DNA of 64,000 nt from Morococcus cerebrosus (GTDB taxonomy: Bacteria > Pseudomonadota > Gammaproteobacteria > Burkholderiales > Neisseriaceae), in the NCBI RefSeq assembly GCF_022749515.1, contig NZ_CP094242.1:2232001-2296000 (forward strand). Reading direction: 5' to 3'. Positions 35,123 to 44,293 of this stretch are shown piece after piece (within the stretch, counting starts at the first letter, position 1; each line of letters begins with the position of its first letter). The translations under genes and the position numbers were made by a program. The notes under the pieces were generated by a model that was given only the letters and a program-made list of their open reading frames with translations, did not search any database and had not been told where the DNA came from.

Positions 35123-36619
35123 CTAAGCCAACTGCGGTATTTCCGCCCACGGCTGTATCTGTTCCAACTGCGCGGCGAGGCGGAGCAGCGTGTCTTCGCG
35201 CCCGTGTGCGGCGGCGAACTGGGTGCCGACAGGCAGCCCGTGATGCCGGTAAAGCGGCACACTCATGGCGGGGTTGCCGCTCATGTTCAGCGGCGACGTA
35301 TAGCCGACATATTGCAGCGCGGCAACGGCTTCTTTTTCCAAAAACGGGTTGTTTTTCAACAGGAAACCCAAGCGCAGCGTGCCGCACAGCAGGCGCATGG
35401 CTTTTTGTGCGGCGGGTGGCGGCATCATCTCGCCGATTTTCGGCGTGGTGCGCGGGCAGACGGGCGTCATCAGCACATCGTAGCGCGTAAAAAATGCTTT
35501 GGCGGCACGTTCCTGCGCCAGCATCACGTCGCGCGCCCAAGCCATTTCACCCGCGCTGATTTGCCGCCCCTGCACAATCATTGCCCACGTTGTCGGCTCA
35601 AGCAGGCGGTGCGGCAGTTTTTGTCCGGTTTCGTATTGATATTGGTAGAACAGTTTTGCCGTTTCGCCCATAACGATGACGCGGGCGGCGCGTTTGAGCT
35701 GTTCGGGCGGTGCAAAATCGGGCGTGGCTTCTTCCAATTCGTGTCCCGCGTCTTGCATCAGTTTCAAACTATGGGCGAACGCGCCTTCCGTGCCTTCGTC
35801 GTTGCCGCCGCCAAACCATGTCTGTTTCCAAAAAGCGATTTTCAGACGACCTGTTTCTTGTTTCAGGCTGTCTGCAAAACCGTTTTCGGGCGGCGGCGGG
35901 CAGGCATACAGGGCGCGCTCTTGGGTTTGGGCGGCGATGTCCAGCAAAACCGCGCTGTCGCGTACGCTGCGGGTCAACACATGATCGCATACCAAGCCTT
36001 GCCACGCTTCCGATGCGTTCGGCGCGTAACTGCTGCGGCCGCGCGTGGGTTTCAGCCCGAACACGCCGCAGTTGTGCGCGGGTAAGCGGATAGAGCCGCC
36101 GCCGTCGCTGCCGTGCGCTGCGGGGACGACGCCCGAAGCCACTGCCGCCGCCGCACCTCCGCTGCTGCCGCCTGCGGTGTAATCCAAATGCCACGGATTG
36201 CGCGTGATGCCGTAAATTTCGGTTTCGGTAACGGCATACGCGCCCCATTCGGGCGTGGTGGTTTTGCCGAATACGCGCAGCCCCGCATCGAGATAGGCTT
36301 GAGTCAAATCGCTGTTTTGCTTGGCAATGTAATGCTGCATCATGCGCGAACCCGACCATGTCGGCGCGCCTTCCCAATCCGCCAGCAGGTCTTTGAGCAA
36401 AAACGGCACGCCCGCCAGCGGCGTATCGGCATTTTCAGACGACCCCTGCCACGCCGCCGCACATTCGCGCAAATCGTGCGCCAACAGATTGAGCTTGGGG
36501 TTGACTTCGTCCAAGCGGTTTAAAGCAGCCTGCAACACTTCATCGGCGGAGACTTCTTTTTTGCGGATCAACTCTGCCAAACCGACGGCATCGTAACGGA
36601 TGTAGTCTTGAAAATTCAT
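35123..36619 (-). CDS. Amidase of the amidase-signature family
   Basis: Cytoplasmic hydrolase of 498 residues with the Ser-cisSer-Lys triad of the family: Lys76 (PFLLKDLL), the GGSSGG motif at 150-155, and nucleophile Ser176 in [10 protein letters not shown]. Members hydrolyse carboxamides, including nylon oligomers and aryl-acylamides; no substrate is evident. It is not GatA, since no gatC/gatB flank it. The start at 36619 ([10 protein letters not shown]) has AAAGGAAAA upstream. It is inserted between murD and ftsW, flanked by uptake-sequence hairpins on both sides. Confidence 0.88.
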   Translation of the reverse strand: MNFQDYIRYDAVGLAELIRKKEVSADEVLQAALNRLDEVNPKLNLLAHDLRECAAAWQGSSENADTPLAGVPFLLKDLLADWEGAPTWSGSRMMQHYIAKQNSDLTQAYLDAGLRVFGKTTTPEWGAYAVTETEIYGITRNPWHLDYTAGGSSGGAAAAVASGVVPAAHGSDGGGSIRLPAHNCGVFGLKPTRGRSSYAPNASEAWQGLVCDHVLTRSVRDSAVLLDIAAQTQERALYACPPPPENGFADSLKQETGRLKIAFWKQTWFGGGNDEGTEGAFAHSLKLMQDAGHELEEATPDFAPPEQLKRAARVIVMGETAKLFYQYQYETGQKLPHRLLEPTTWAMIVQGRQISAGEMAWARDVMLAQERAAKAFFTRYDVLMTPVCPRTTPKIGEMMPPPAAQKAMRLLCGTLRLGFLLKNNPFLEKEAVAALQYVGYTSPLNMSGNPAMSVPLYRHHGLPVGTQFAAAHGREDTLLRLAAQLEQIQPWAEIPQLA

Positions 36620-36764
36620 GGGTTTTCCTTTCGGATTGATGAACACACGTTTTTTCGGTCAGGCATGGCTGCCCGCGCCCGCCGCCTCGCCGTTTGCCCG
36701 CATAGGCAAATTTTAAGAAACAGTCACACCGGATAAAGGCAAAGAACAAGTTTGCCGCTGCTGC

Positions 36765-36808
36765 AAAAAGGTCGTCTGAAACCGCCTTGACGTTTTCAGA
36801 CGACCTTT
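36765..36808 (-). terminator. Uptake-sequence hairpin between murD and the amidase gene
   Basis: AAAAAGGTCGTCTGAAAC pairs with GTTTTCAGACGACCTTT. It lies 60 bases past the murD stop and isolates the amidase gene transcriptionally. Confidence 0.65.
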
Positions 36809-36868
36809 GAGGCGATGGCGCACAAGGCTTACGGCAAAAACAACCCTCTTTTCATGTTTCAGACGACC

Positions 36869-38206
36869 TCACAAAGCCTTAAACGCTTCGATAAATACTT
36901 CCGAACGGTGCGCATAGCCTTTGAACATGTCGAAGCTCGCGCAGGCGGGGCTGAGCAGTATGATATCGCCCGCTTCGGCTTGGGCGTATGCCGTCTGAAC
37001 CGCTTCTTCCAAAGTGGCGCAGTCGGTCATATTCAGACCGCAGCCGTCCAAATCGCGGCGGATTTGCGGCGCATCGACGCCGATCAGGAACACGCCTTTT
37101 GCCTTGCCGGCAAGCGCGTCGCGCAGGGGCGTGAAGTCCTGCCCTTTGCCCATGCCGCCCAAAATCACGAAGAGCGGATTTTGCAAACCGGCAATTGCGG
37201 CGGCGGTCGCGCCGACGTTCGTGCCTTTGCTGTCGTCGATAAACACCACGCCGTTTTTCTCGCCGATTTTTTCCACGCGGTGCGGCAGGCCTTGGAAGGT
37301 TTTGACGTGTTCGAGCAATGCTTCGCGCGGCAAACCGACGGCTTCGCATAAGGCGACAGCAGCCATGACGTTGGCGGCGTTGTGCAGGCCTTGCAGCGGG
37401 ATGTCTTGAGTGGCAATCAAATCTTCATTGCCTTGTTTCAGACGACCCGTCTCGCGTTCCAACCAAAAATCGGCCTCGTGTTCCAACGAAAACCATTTCA
37501 CCTCGCGCCCGGCCCGTTTCATGGCGCGGCAGAACACGTCGTCTGAATTCAAAACCTGCACGCCATCGCCACGGAAAATCTTGGCTTTGGTATGCGCATA
37601 GTCGAGCAAATCGTCGTAGCGGTCGAGATGGTCTTCGGAAATGTTCAGCACCGTCGCCGCAGTCGGGCGCAGGCTTTCGGTGTTTTCCAGTTGGAAGCTG
37701 GAAAGCTCCAACACCCACACATCTGCCTTCTTGCCTTCACGCTGCAATTCCGCCTCCAAAACCGGCGTGCCGATATTGCCCGCGATAACGGTATCCAGCC
37801 CGCACTTGATGCAGAGATAGCCGACTAGGCTCGTTACCGTGGTTTTACCGTTGCTGCCGGTAATCGCAATCACCTTGTCGCCGCGGCGGTTCACAATGTC
37901 CGCCAGCAATTCGATGTCGCCCAACACGCATCCGCCGTTTTGCTTGAACGCCTCGATATCCGGCTGCCGCTCGCTGATGCCGGGACTGAGCGCCAAAATA
38001 TCGAAACCGTTGTCCAGCGCATCTTTCAGACGACCCGTGTAAAACACCAGCCCGTCAAACATCTTACCGATTTGCGACACGCGCTCCGGTTTCAGCTCCG
38101 CATCATAAGCGGCCACCTCCGCGCCGTTTTTGCGCAGATAGGCAATCATGGAAATACCCGTGCCGCCGAGTCCGGCGACGAGGATTTTTTTGTTTTGGAA
38201 AGTCAT
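36869..38206 (-). CDS. murD: UDP-N-acetylmuramoylalanine-D-glutamate ligase
   Basis: Cytoplasmic Mur ligase adding D-Glu. The 445 residues include the N-terminal [24 protein letters not shown] loop [25 protein letters not shown], and C-terminal [19 protein letters not shown] and [22 protein letters not shown]. Two in-frame uptake sequences encode TGRLK (near 37440 and 38030). It is the most upstream dcw gene here; the expected mraY is replaced by the accessory cassette. Confidence 0.97.
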   Translation of the reverse strand: MTFQNKKILVAGLGGTGISMIAYLRKNGAEVAAYDAELKPERVSQIGKMFDGLVFYTGRLKDALDNGFDILALSPGISERQPDIEAFKQNGGCVLGDIELLADIVNRRGDKVIAITGSNGKTTVTSLVGYLCIKCGLDTVIAGNIGTPVLEAELQREGKKADVWVLELSSFQLENTESLRPTAATVLNISEDHLDRYDDLLDYAHTKAKIFRGDGVQVLNSDDVFCRAMKRAGREVKWFSLEHEADFWLERETGRLKQGNEDLIATQDIPLQGLHNAANVMAAVALCEAVGLPREALLEHVKTFQGLPHRVEKIGEKNGVVFIDDSKGTNVGATAAAIAGLQNPLFVILGGMGKGQDFTPLRDALAGKAKGVFLIGVDAPQIRRDLDGCGLNMTDCATLEEAVQTAYAQAEAGDIILLSPACASFDMFKGYAHRSEVFIEAFKAL

Positions 38207-38240
38207 TTTGGTTTTGTCCTAAGTTTTTTCAGACGACGTT

Positions 38241-38765
38241 TTATTTCTTTCTCGGTTTTGCCTGACGATAGCCGTTACCGACATTTTTACCCGCATTGAT
38301 ACAAATGCGCCCTTCACATATGTAGGCATCCGACTCAGCAAATGCTTTGGCAGTTTCAATGGCATGTTCATAACTCTCCAATTCCTCACGCCTATCAGCC
38401 AAATCAACAACCGTATATCGCACCACCACAAACAATATAATGGCAGCAATAGCTAATACTACACCAATGCCGATATACCAGCTTTTGATGATTTTATTGA
38501 ATTTCCCCACTTCACGATTTAATTCATCAACCGCCCTTCTATACCCCTCGCTTGCCGAATCCAGCGACTGTACGGTTTCTTGGCGGATGGTTTTCCCTGC
38601 ATTGTCAACTATATTGCCGACCTGTCGTCTGAACCGTTCTGACTCCTCCGACAAAGCACGCTGTTGCTCGTTGATTCGGTCATCGATTTTTCGCCCGTGT
38701 TCAATAACGTCCGCCCGCAACATTATCAACACCTTTATAGCCTCATCAAATTTCTTATCGTCCAT
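38241..38765 (-). CDS. Membrane-anchored coiled-coil protein of unknown function
   Basis: A 174-residue protein. Residues 1-90 are charged and helical (HGRKIDDRINEQQRALSEESERFRRQ...), probably coiled coil. One membrane helix follows (about 94-116, WYIGIGVVLAIAAIILFVVVRY), then a helical tail with a Cys pair (ICEGRIC) and a basic end (KPRKK). I do not recognise a family; a resemblance to plasmid mobilisation proteins of the MbeB/MobB type is only architectural. Third gene of the AT-rich operon, starting 25 bases after the metallopeptidase stop. An immunity or anchoring role is speculation from context. Confidence 0.65.
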   Translation of the reverse strand: MDDKKFDEAIKVLIMLRADVIEHGRKIDDRINEQQRALSEESERFRRQVGNIVDNAGKTIRQETVQSLDSASEGYRRAVDELNREVGKFNKIIKSWYIGIGVVLAIAAIILFVVVRYTVVDLADRREELESYEHAIETAKAFAESDAYICEGRICINAGKNVGNGYRQAKPRKK

Positions 38766-38790
38766 TTAAACCTTCCCGAATATACGGATT

Positions 38791-39873
38791 TCAAAGCGTT
38801 CTGACCATTGCACGGCTTGAATGTGCCAACTCCTGTTGCCGCTCCAATTCCTGCTGCTCTTTATATTCAGTATATTCAGTCAACAGGTTTTCTCCCTGCC
38901 TCAGGATACGCTGACCTTCTTCCGACTGCGCCAGACTTTTACCCAACGCATCCAACTGACTGCTGTCCGCAGACAAAACTGCAGCGTATAAATCACTGCT
39001 GTTCAAATTGTTCCAGTCAGGCAAATTATAGTTGAAAGAGGACTTATCTTGAATTTGTTTGACAGGCTCTCCATTTATATCAGTGACCGTCTCACTTTCC
39101 ACTGGCAAACCACGCTCATCTTGACGCAAATAATCAGTATTTACCGTCTTGATAGTTTCAGTTTTTTCATCGTAAGTTTTGACAGTTTTACCTATAAGGT
39201 TGCCAGCTTTGTCGTAATGATTGGTTTGAGAATTGATAGGATTGGGTACAGAAACATCACCTGGTGTGGTAATGTAATCAGGTCTTATTGGTTCATTATG
39301 AAACTTACTGACCATTTCGTTGGACATTGTTACAGCCAAATGTTCGGGAGCATTATAAAATTTATATTTCAAGTCATTTAATGCAAAAAGCTTGCTATAA
39401 CTGTCTATTTCAATATCAGATTTTGCCAAATTAGGATCAGTCGCATGAACCAACTCATGAAACAGAACATTAGCAGCAGATTGGATACCCAATGAAACTT
39501 TTTTCCCATTAATTTCAGAAAAAATCTCTGCCGATTGATTAGGGTTCCAAAAGATAATCCCATCAGTATTATTGGGTCTTAGTGGATGAAAAGAGTTATC
39601 TCCCTCTTTAAGGATTACGATATGAATACCCATAGCAGAAGCCTTTTGAAGCAGGGAATCAGCTTTTGTATTTTGCTGCAAATATTGCAAAGCCAAGTCT
39701 AATTTTTTAACATCATCCGAATCCGCAGGCATTAAAGCATTGACTTTTATTTTATCAAACTCTTTCAATTCATTACTGTAAGCGCTATTTGCTATTAAAA
39801 CTCTCCCAAAAGTTTCCTTATTTTGCACACTGGCAACAAAACCTTTTTTATTAAAATCCACACTGCTTGTCAT
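38791..39873 (-). CDS. M91/NleD-like HExxH metallopeptidase-domain protein
   Basis: A 360-residue protein with no signal peptide. Residues 80-200 resemble the M91 (NleD-type effector) peptidase: GIIFWNPN, then the zinc motif HELVH at 139-143 (VLFHELVHATDPN), then PEHLAV (Glu177), SNEM and a terminal R-x-x-Y (197-200) as in that family. Residues about 215-285 contain a YD-repeat-like stretch (YDKAGNLIGKTVKTYD). The C-terminus is Gln/Glu-rich helix. The start at 39873 has GGAG upstream. Strongly AT-rich compared with murD and without internal uptake sequences, so likely acquired. Could be an effector or toxin; domain call moderate, role inferred. Confidence 0.7.
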   Translation of the reverse strand: MTSSVDFNKKGFVASVQNKETFGRVLIANSAYSNELKEFDKIKVNALMPADSDDVKKLDLALQYLQQNTKADSLLQKASAMGIHIVILKEGDNSFHPLRPNNTDGIIFWNPNQSAEIFSEINGKKVSLGIQSAANVLFHELVHATDPNLAKSDIEIDSYSKLFALNDLKYKFYNAPEHLAVTMSNEMVSKFHNEPIRPDYITTPGDVSVPNPINSQTNHYDKAGNLIGKTVKTYDEKTETIKTVNTDYLRQDERGLPVESETVTDINGEPVKQIQDKSSFNYNLPDWNNLNSSDLYAAVLSADSSQLDALGKSLAQSEEGQRILRQGENLLTEYTEYKEQQELERQQELAHSSRAMVRTL

Positions 39874-39895
39874 AAATAGCTCCAACCTAAATTAA

Positions 39896-40495
39896 TCATT
39901 TCAGGATATTTTGATTTGGATCGATCGTATCAAATAACTCTTTTAATTCTTTTGAATCCAATAAAATCAAAAAACTCTCATTATTTTTAATAATTTTACT
40001 GAATAAAAAAGCTTCTCCCTCTGCTGCCTCTCGAGTAAGTATTTGAACAGAATGGGTGTTATACTTAACTTCAATCAATATCAAATACACTGAATTAACT
40101 TTATCATTAGGATTTAATGTACTTTTAATTCTATTAAAATTAGAGAAAAAACGAGAAAAGTCTTTTGGCTCTAAACGATAATGAACAGATTTCGTACCAA
40201 ATAAGTCTTTATGACCCAAACTTTCCCCTACTCTTTGTTTAATTTGTTCAGCAGTAGAAATTGGCGAAAATGACTCAACAAATCCATAAAGGGCATATAC
40301 ATCAATGGATTTAATGCCTTCACTAGGAATCTGTATTACCTCATTTAATTTTTTTGCATTTTCAGCAAAATAAGTATTCATATTCATATTATGTAGCTCC
40401 TGTTTTTTCGAAATATTCACATCTTTTACCAAAGTTTCTGTTTGGCAGGCTGATAATGTTATACAAAAACTAATTCCAAGTAGGAATCTCAACAT
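39896..40495 (-). CDS. Predicted lipoprotein of unknown function
   Basis: A 199-residue protein with a short signal peptide and lipobox LSAC (Cys17), hence lipidated. The mature part is mixed alpha/beta, Lys/Asn-rich, with no recognised domain (KDFSRFFSNFNRIKSTLNPNDKVNSVYLILIEVKYNTHSVQI). Residue after Cys is Gln, so outer-membrane sorting is expected if Lol rules apply. First gene of the AT-rich operon, ending 22 bases before the metallopeptidase start. AAAGGA lies just upstream of the ATG. Confidence 0.75.
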   Translation of the reverse strand: MLRFLLGISFCITLSACQTETLVKDVNISKKQELHNMNMNTYFAENAKKLNEVIQIPSEGIKSIDVYALYGFVESFSPISTAEQIKQRVGESLGHKDLFGTKSVHYRLEPKDFSRFFSNFNRIKSTLNPNDKVNSVYLILIEVKYNTHSVQILTREAAEGEAFLFSKIIKNNESFLILLDSKELKELFDTIDPNQNILK

Positions 40496-40757
40496 AACTA
40501 TCCTTTCTCATATCTTTTCCAAAATCTTAAAAATATAAATAACTGTAGCTTTAAAAATTTACCATTTTACCTACTAAAAATTCTTAGACAACAATGATTT
40601 CACTTTCATTTTCACAGTATTAATAACGATATTAATAAAGAATAATTTCACCTTTATACAAAGTAGGTATTGAAAGAATAGAAAGTCTGAAATATTAGAT
40701 ATTTATTTAATTGAATGCAAATATTCAGACTACATCGCAGATACTTTCCAGACGACC
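40496..40757. other. AT-rich leader of the accessory operon
   Basis: Very AT-rich noncoding stretch between the lipoprotein gene and the haemoglobin gene. A degenerate uptake sequence (CCAGACGACCT, about 40743-40753) marks the boundary with GC-normal DNA. Confidence 0.55.
40564..40591 (-). promoter_or_regulatory. Candidate sigma-70 promoter of the accessory operon
   Basis: On the minus strand TTGTCT and TAAAAT are separated by 16 bases, about 70 bases before the lipoprotein ATG. Sequence similarity only; AT-rich DNA gives chance matches. Confidence 0.35.
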
Positions 40758-41237
40758 TCAAGCTTCAAAATACCCGTCCACACCATATTGCTTCAAGACG
40801 TTTTTCAGCTCGGGAATTCGGATTGCGGGATCGACTGCCATCGGCGGCATGGGCGGGTCTACGCCTTCTTCGTTTTGGTTGCGCATCCAGTCCGCCATCG
40901 CAAAAATGCGGATAAGGACGGGCTCGGCAAGGTCTTTGCCGATTTCCAATTCGTTCATGGCTTGGGCGAAGCAGGCGACCCATTCGTCGCGCACCTGCAT
41001 ATTCACGGCAAAGGGCATGTGCCGCGCGCGCAGCATGGGATGGCCGTATTTCTGCTCGAACAAGGGCGGGCCGCCGAGCCAGCCGCTGAAAAATTCGTAG
41101 AGTTTTTCGCGAATCAGCGTCATGTCTTCGCCGTGCATCTGGCGCAGGGCGCGGTATGGCGGCTCGAGTTCCATCAAGTCGTAAAAGCGGTCGGTCAGGT
41201 TGCGTACGCCTGCCGCGCCGCCGAATGCGTGATACAT
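40758..41237 (-). CDS. Group II truncated haemoglobin
   Basis: A 159-residue haem protein of the trHbO/YjbI class, about 30 residues longer at the C-terminus than a minimal 2/2 globin. Expected residues are present: Tyr19 at B10 (RFYDLM), Phe49/50 around CD1, proximal His73 (RARHMPF) and Trp86 at G8 (RDEWVACF), the group II hallmark. Possible roles are NO or peroxide detoxification or O2 chemistry. Monocistronic, divergent from lrgA with uptake sequences in the gap. The C-terminal tail has a Pro-rich PPMPPMAVDP stretch. Confidence 0.9.
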   Translation of the reverse strand: MYHAFGGAAGVRNLTDRFYDLMELEPPYRALRQMHGEDMTLIREKLYEFFSGWLGGPPLFEQKYGHPMLRARHMPFAVNMQVRDEWVACFAQAMNELEIGKDLAEPVLIRIFAMADWMRNQNEEGVDPPMPPMAVDPAIRIPELKNVLKQYGVDGYFEA

Positions 41238-41457
41238 GTAATTCTTTCTTTAAAGGTCGTCTGAAACGAGGATTTTAATATACTGCGCCGATTGTGTCAT
41301 ACAGGATAAAGAGAGGTCGTCTGAAAACGCGGCTTGGGTAAAATCAAACCGGCGGACGGGTTTTCAGACGACCCCAAGGGCGTTATGATTCAATTATTAA
41401 CAAAGATTCATAAACCGCCCGTCTACAAAGCGGCAAACCATAGAGGAAACCCGACCC

Positions 41458-41802
41458 ATGCACACCATCCGCGCCTTGCTCGTCCTGCTCGGCTGCCTTG
41501 CGCTCGGCGAAACCGCCGCCTACCTTACGGGCATCAAATTGCCCGGCAGCATCATCGGCATGGGCATTCTGTTTGCCCTGCTTCAGGCGGGGTGGGTGAA
41601 AGCCGAGTGGTTGCAGCAGCTTACCGACGCACTGATGGCAAACCTGACGCTTTTCCTCGTGCCGCCTTGCGTCGCCGTCATCAGTTATTTGGATTTGATT
41701 GCCGACAGTTGGCTGTCGATACTCGTCTCCGCCGCCGCCAGCACTGTGTGCGTCCTGTTGGTTACGGGTAAGGTGCACCAATGGATACGGGAGAAAATCT
41801 GA
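41458..41802 (+). CDS. lrgA: LrgA/CidA-family holin-like membrane protein
   Basis: A 114-residue inner-membrane protein with four hydrophobic segments; GIKLPGSIIGMGILFALL and LFLVPPCVAVISYLDLI match the LrgA/CidA family. In Gram-positives the family modulates murein hydrolase export or pyruvate uptake; the neisserial role is not established. Its stop codon shares one base with the lrgB start, so the two are a translationally coupled pair. Confidence 0.88.
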   Translation: MHTIRALLVLLGCLALGETAAYLTGIKLPGSIIGMGILFALLQAGWVKAEWLQQLTDALMANLTLFLVPPCVAVISYLDLIADSWLSILVSAAASTVCVLLVTGKVHQWIREKI

Positions 41803-42503
41803 TGGACGGCATCCTTTCCCTGTGGCAGCAGCCCAGCGTCCTGCTTTTCCTGACGCTGGCGGTTTACGCACTGGCACTCATCCTCCGCGCGCGGACGGGC
41901 TATCTGCTGCTCAACCCCGTCTTAATCAGCACCGTTACCCTGATTGCCTACCTCAAAATCCTCGACATCGATTATTCCGTGTACCACGATGCCGCGCAGT
42001 TTATCGACTTCTGGCTCAAGCCCGCCGTCGTCGCACTTGCCGTCCCACTCTATCAAAACCGTCAAAAAATCTTCAGCCAGTGGCTGCCCGTCATCGTCTC
42101 GCAGCTCGCCGGCAGCGTGACCGGCATCATCACAGGCATGTATTTCGCCAAATGGCTGGGCGCGGAACGCGAAGTCGTCCTCTCGCTCGCCGCCAAATCC
42201 GTGACCAACCCCATTGCCATCGAAATCACCCGCACCATAGGCGGCATCCCCGCCATCACCGCCGCCACCGTCATCGTTGCCGGACTGGTCGGGCAGATAG
42301 CCGGTTATACCGTGCTTAAAAACACCGTCGGCATGCCCTCGTCAGTCGGCATGTCGCTCGGCACCGCCTCACACGCCATGGGCATCGCCGCCTCACTCGA
42401 GCGCAGCCGGCGCATGGCGGCATACGCAGGGCTGGGACTGACCCTCAACGGCGTACTGACCGCCGCCATCGCCCCGATTATCATCCCCGTATTAGGATTC
42501 TGA
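41802..42503 (+). CDS. lrgB: LrgB/CidB-family membrane protein
   Basis: A 233-residue polytopic protein, partner of LrgA. Family blocks seen: ARTGYLLLNPVLISTVTLI, FWLKPAVVALAVPLYQNR, LAAKSVTNPIAIEI and GTASHAMGIAASLERS. The start at 41802 follows GGGAG by 8 bases and overlaps the lrgA stop; an earlier in-frame ATG at 41781 lies inside lrgA. Confidence 0.9.
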   Translation: MDGILSLWQQPSVLLFLTLAVYALALILRARTGYLLLNPVLISTVTLIAYLKILDIDYSVYHDAAQFIDFWLKPAVVALAVPLYQNRQKIFSQWLPVIVSQLAGSVTGIITGMYFAKWLGAEREVVLSLAAKSVTNPIAIEITRTIGGIPAITAATVIVAGLVGQIAGYTVLKNTVGMPSSVGMSLGTASHAMGIAASLERSRRMAAYAGLGLTLNGVLTAAIAPIIIPVLGF

Positions 42504-42584
42504 ACACTTTTCAGACGACCCCGATGAACCAAAAGGTCGTCTGAAAACCAAATCAACAACAACCCCAAACAAAGGAGCAGCAAA

Positions 42585-43805
42585 ATGGCAGTCAACCTCA
42601 CAGAAAAAACCGCAGACCAACTGCTGAACATCGACGGCATCCAACTCTTCACCGCCCGCGCAGGCATCAAACAAACCGACCGCGCCGACCTCACCCTGAT
42701 GGTACTTTCCGGCGGCAACACCGTCGGTGCCGTGTTTACCACCAACCGCTTCTGCGCCGCCCCCGTCCACATCGCCAAATCACACCTCTTCGACGAAGAC
42801 GGCGTGCGCGCCATCATCATCAACACTGGCAACGCCAACGCCGGCACAGGCGCGCAAGGCAGAATCGACGCCATCGAAACCTGCGCCGCCACCGCCGAAC
42901 AAACCGGCTGCAAACCCTCCCAAGTCCTCCCGTTCTCCACAGGTGTCATCCTCGAGCCCCTGCCCGTCGGCAAAATCGTCGCCGCCCTGCCAAAAATGCA
43001 GCCCGCCGACTGGGCGGATGCCGCACGCGCCATCATGACCACCGACACCGTGCCCAAATCCGCCTCGCGCGAAGGCAGCGTCGGCGAAAAACACACCGTC
43101 CGCGCCACCGGCATCGCCAAAGGCTCCGGCATGATCCATCCCAACATGGCGACCATGCTCTCCTTCATCGCCACCGATGCCAAAGTTTCCCAACCCGTCC
43201 TCCAACTGATGACCCAAGAAATCGCCGACGAAACCTTCAACACCATCACCGTTGACGGCGACACCAGCACCAACGACAGCTTCGTCATCATCGCCACCGG
43301 CAAAAACAGCCAAAGCGAAATCGACAACATCGCCGACCCGCGCTACAAACAGCTCAAAGACCTGCTCGGCAGCCTCGCCCTCGAACTCGCCCAAGCCATC
43401 GTCCGCGACGGCGAAGGCGCGACCAAATTCATCACCGTCCGCGTCGAAAACGCCAAAACCCGCGACGAAGCCCGCCAAGTCGCCTACGCCGTCGCCCACT
43501 CGCCCCTTGTTAAAACCGCCTTCTTCGCCTCCGACCCCAACCTCGGCAGACTGCTCGCCGCCATCGGCTACGCCGGCATCGCCGATTTGGACGCCGACAT
43601 CCTCGAAATGTATCTGGACGACGTATTGGTTGCCGAAAACGGCGGCCGCGCCGCAAGCTACACCGAAGAACAAGGACAGGCAGTGATGGCGAAAGACGAA
43701 ATCACCGTCCGCATCAAACTCCACCGCGGACAAGCCGCCGCCACCGTCTATACCTGCGACCTGTCGCACGACTACGTCTCCATCAACGCAGACTACCGCT
43801 CGTAA
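42585..43805 (+). CDS. argJ: Bifunctional glutamate N-acetyltransferase/ornithine acetyltransferase
   Basis: Arginine biosynthesis enzyme recycling the acetyl group between N-acetylornithine and glutamate. The 406-residue precursor self-cleaves before Thr190 in [16 protein letters not shown], which becomes the nucleophile of the beta chain. Other conserved parts are [27 protein letters not shown] and [17 protein letters not shown]. Preceded by AAAGGAG. Whether it uses acetyl-CoA (true bifunctionality) cannot be told from sequence. Confidence 0.96.
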
Positions 43806-43815
43806 GGACAGATTG

Positions 43816-43972
43816 TATAGTGGATTAAATTTAAATCAGGACAAGGCGACGAAGCCGCAGACAGTACAGATAGTACGGAACCGATTCACTTGGTGCTTCA
43901 GCACCTTAGAGAATCGTTCTCTTTGAGCTAAGGCGAGGCAACGCCGTACTGGTTTAAAGTTAATCCACTATA
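43816..43972. repeat. Correia repeat enclosed element (full-length form)
   Basis: 157 bp bounded by inverted termini TATAGTGGATTAAATTTAAA and its near-complement TTTAAAGTTAATCCACTATA. It includes the central segment GGTGCTTCAGCACC... absent from the short form at 24056/25386. Correia elements can carry promoters and IHF sites and form hairpins cut by RNase III. It lies 11 bases after argJ and may affect argJ mRNA 3' processing. Confidence 0.9.
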
Positions 43973-44173
43973 AGTTTTGGGTTTTCAGACGACGTCTGAG
44001 GTCGTCTGAAAGTTTGAAACAATGGTTTGAGAACGGCAAAAAACGCGTGCGCGCATACTGCATACACCCTACACCTCGGTTTTAAAGTTTGTGCCGTCCG
44101 CAGGTAGGGTGAGTGGCGTAGCCATGCACGCGGTTAGTAGAGATTCAGGCTACGGCTTACTCCCCATGCCGTC

Positions 44174-44193
44174 ATTCCCGCGCAGGCGGAAAT
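44174..44193. repeat. dRS3 repeat
   Basis: ATTCCCGCGCAGGCGGAAAT, one mismatch from the palindromic dRS3 consensus. Isolated copy upstream of the IS630-family element. Confidence 0.7.
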
Positions 44194-44293
44194 CCATTTT
44201 TGAATCTCGGCAACCGTTTTGCAAACATTTGATCTCAGACTTATAGTCAATTAAAAATAAAATAGTACAATACTCAACTTTGAAGGTCTAACC

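Larger units (their letters stand above)
43806..44241. other. Repeat-bearing region after argJ
   Basis: No gene. It contains the intact Correia element (43816-43972), two uptake sequences near 43984 and 43999 and a dRS3 copy (44174-44193), then AT-rich sequence up to the IS630 end. Confidence 0.6.

Noticed and set aside
35123..36619. GatA subunit of Glu-tRNA amidotransferase
   Set aside because: It has the amidase-signature triad, but no gatB or gatC adjoins and GatA-specific tRNA-interaction segments are not evident; left as a generic amidase.
36869..40757. Possible prophage at the AT-rich cassette
   Set aside because: No integrase, capsid, tail, lysis or replication gene; only three genes and no attachment-site repeats seen at the borders.
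41781..41801. Upstream ATG for lrgB at 41781
   Set aside because: It lies inside lrgA without a ribosome site; the ATG at 41802 overlapping the lrgA stop has GGGAG at the correct distance.
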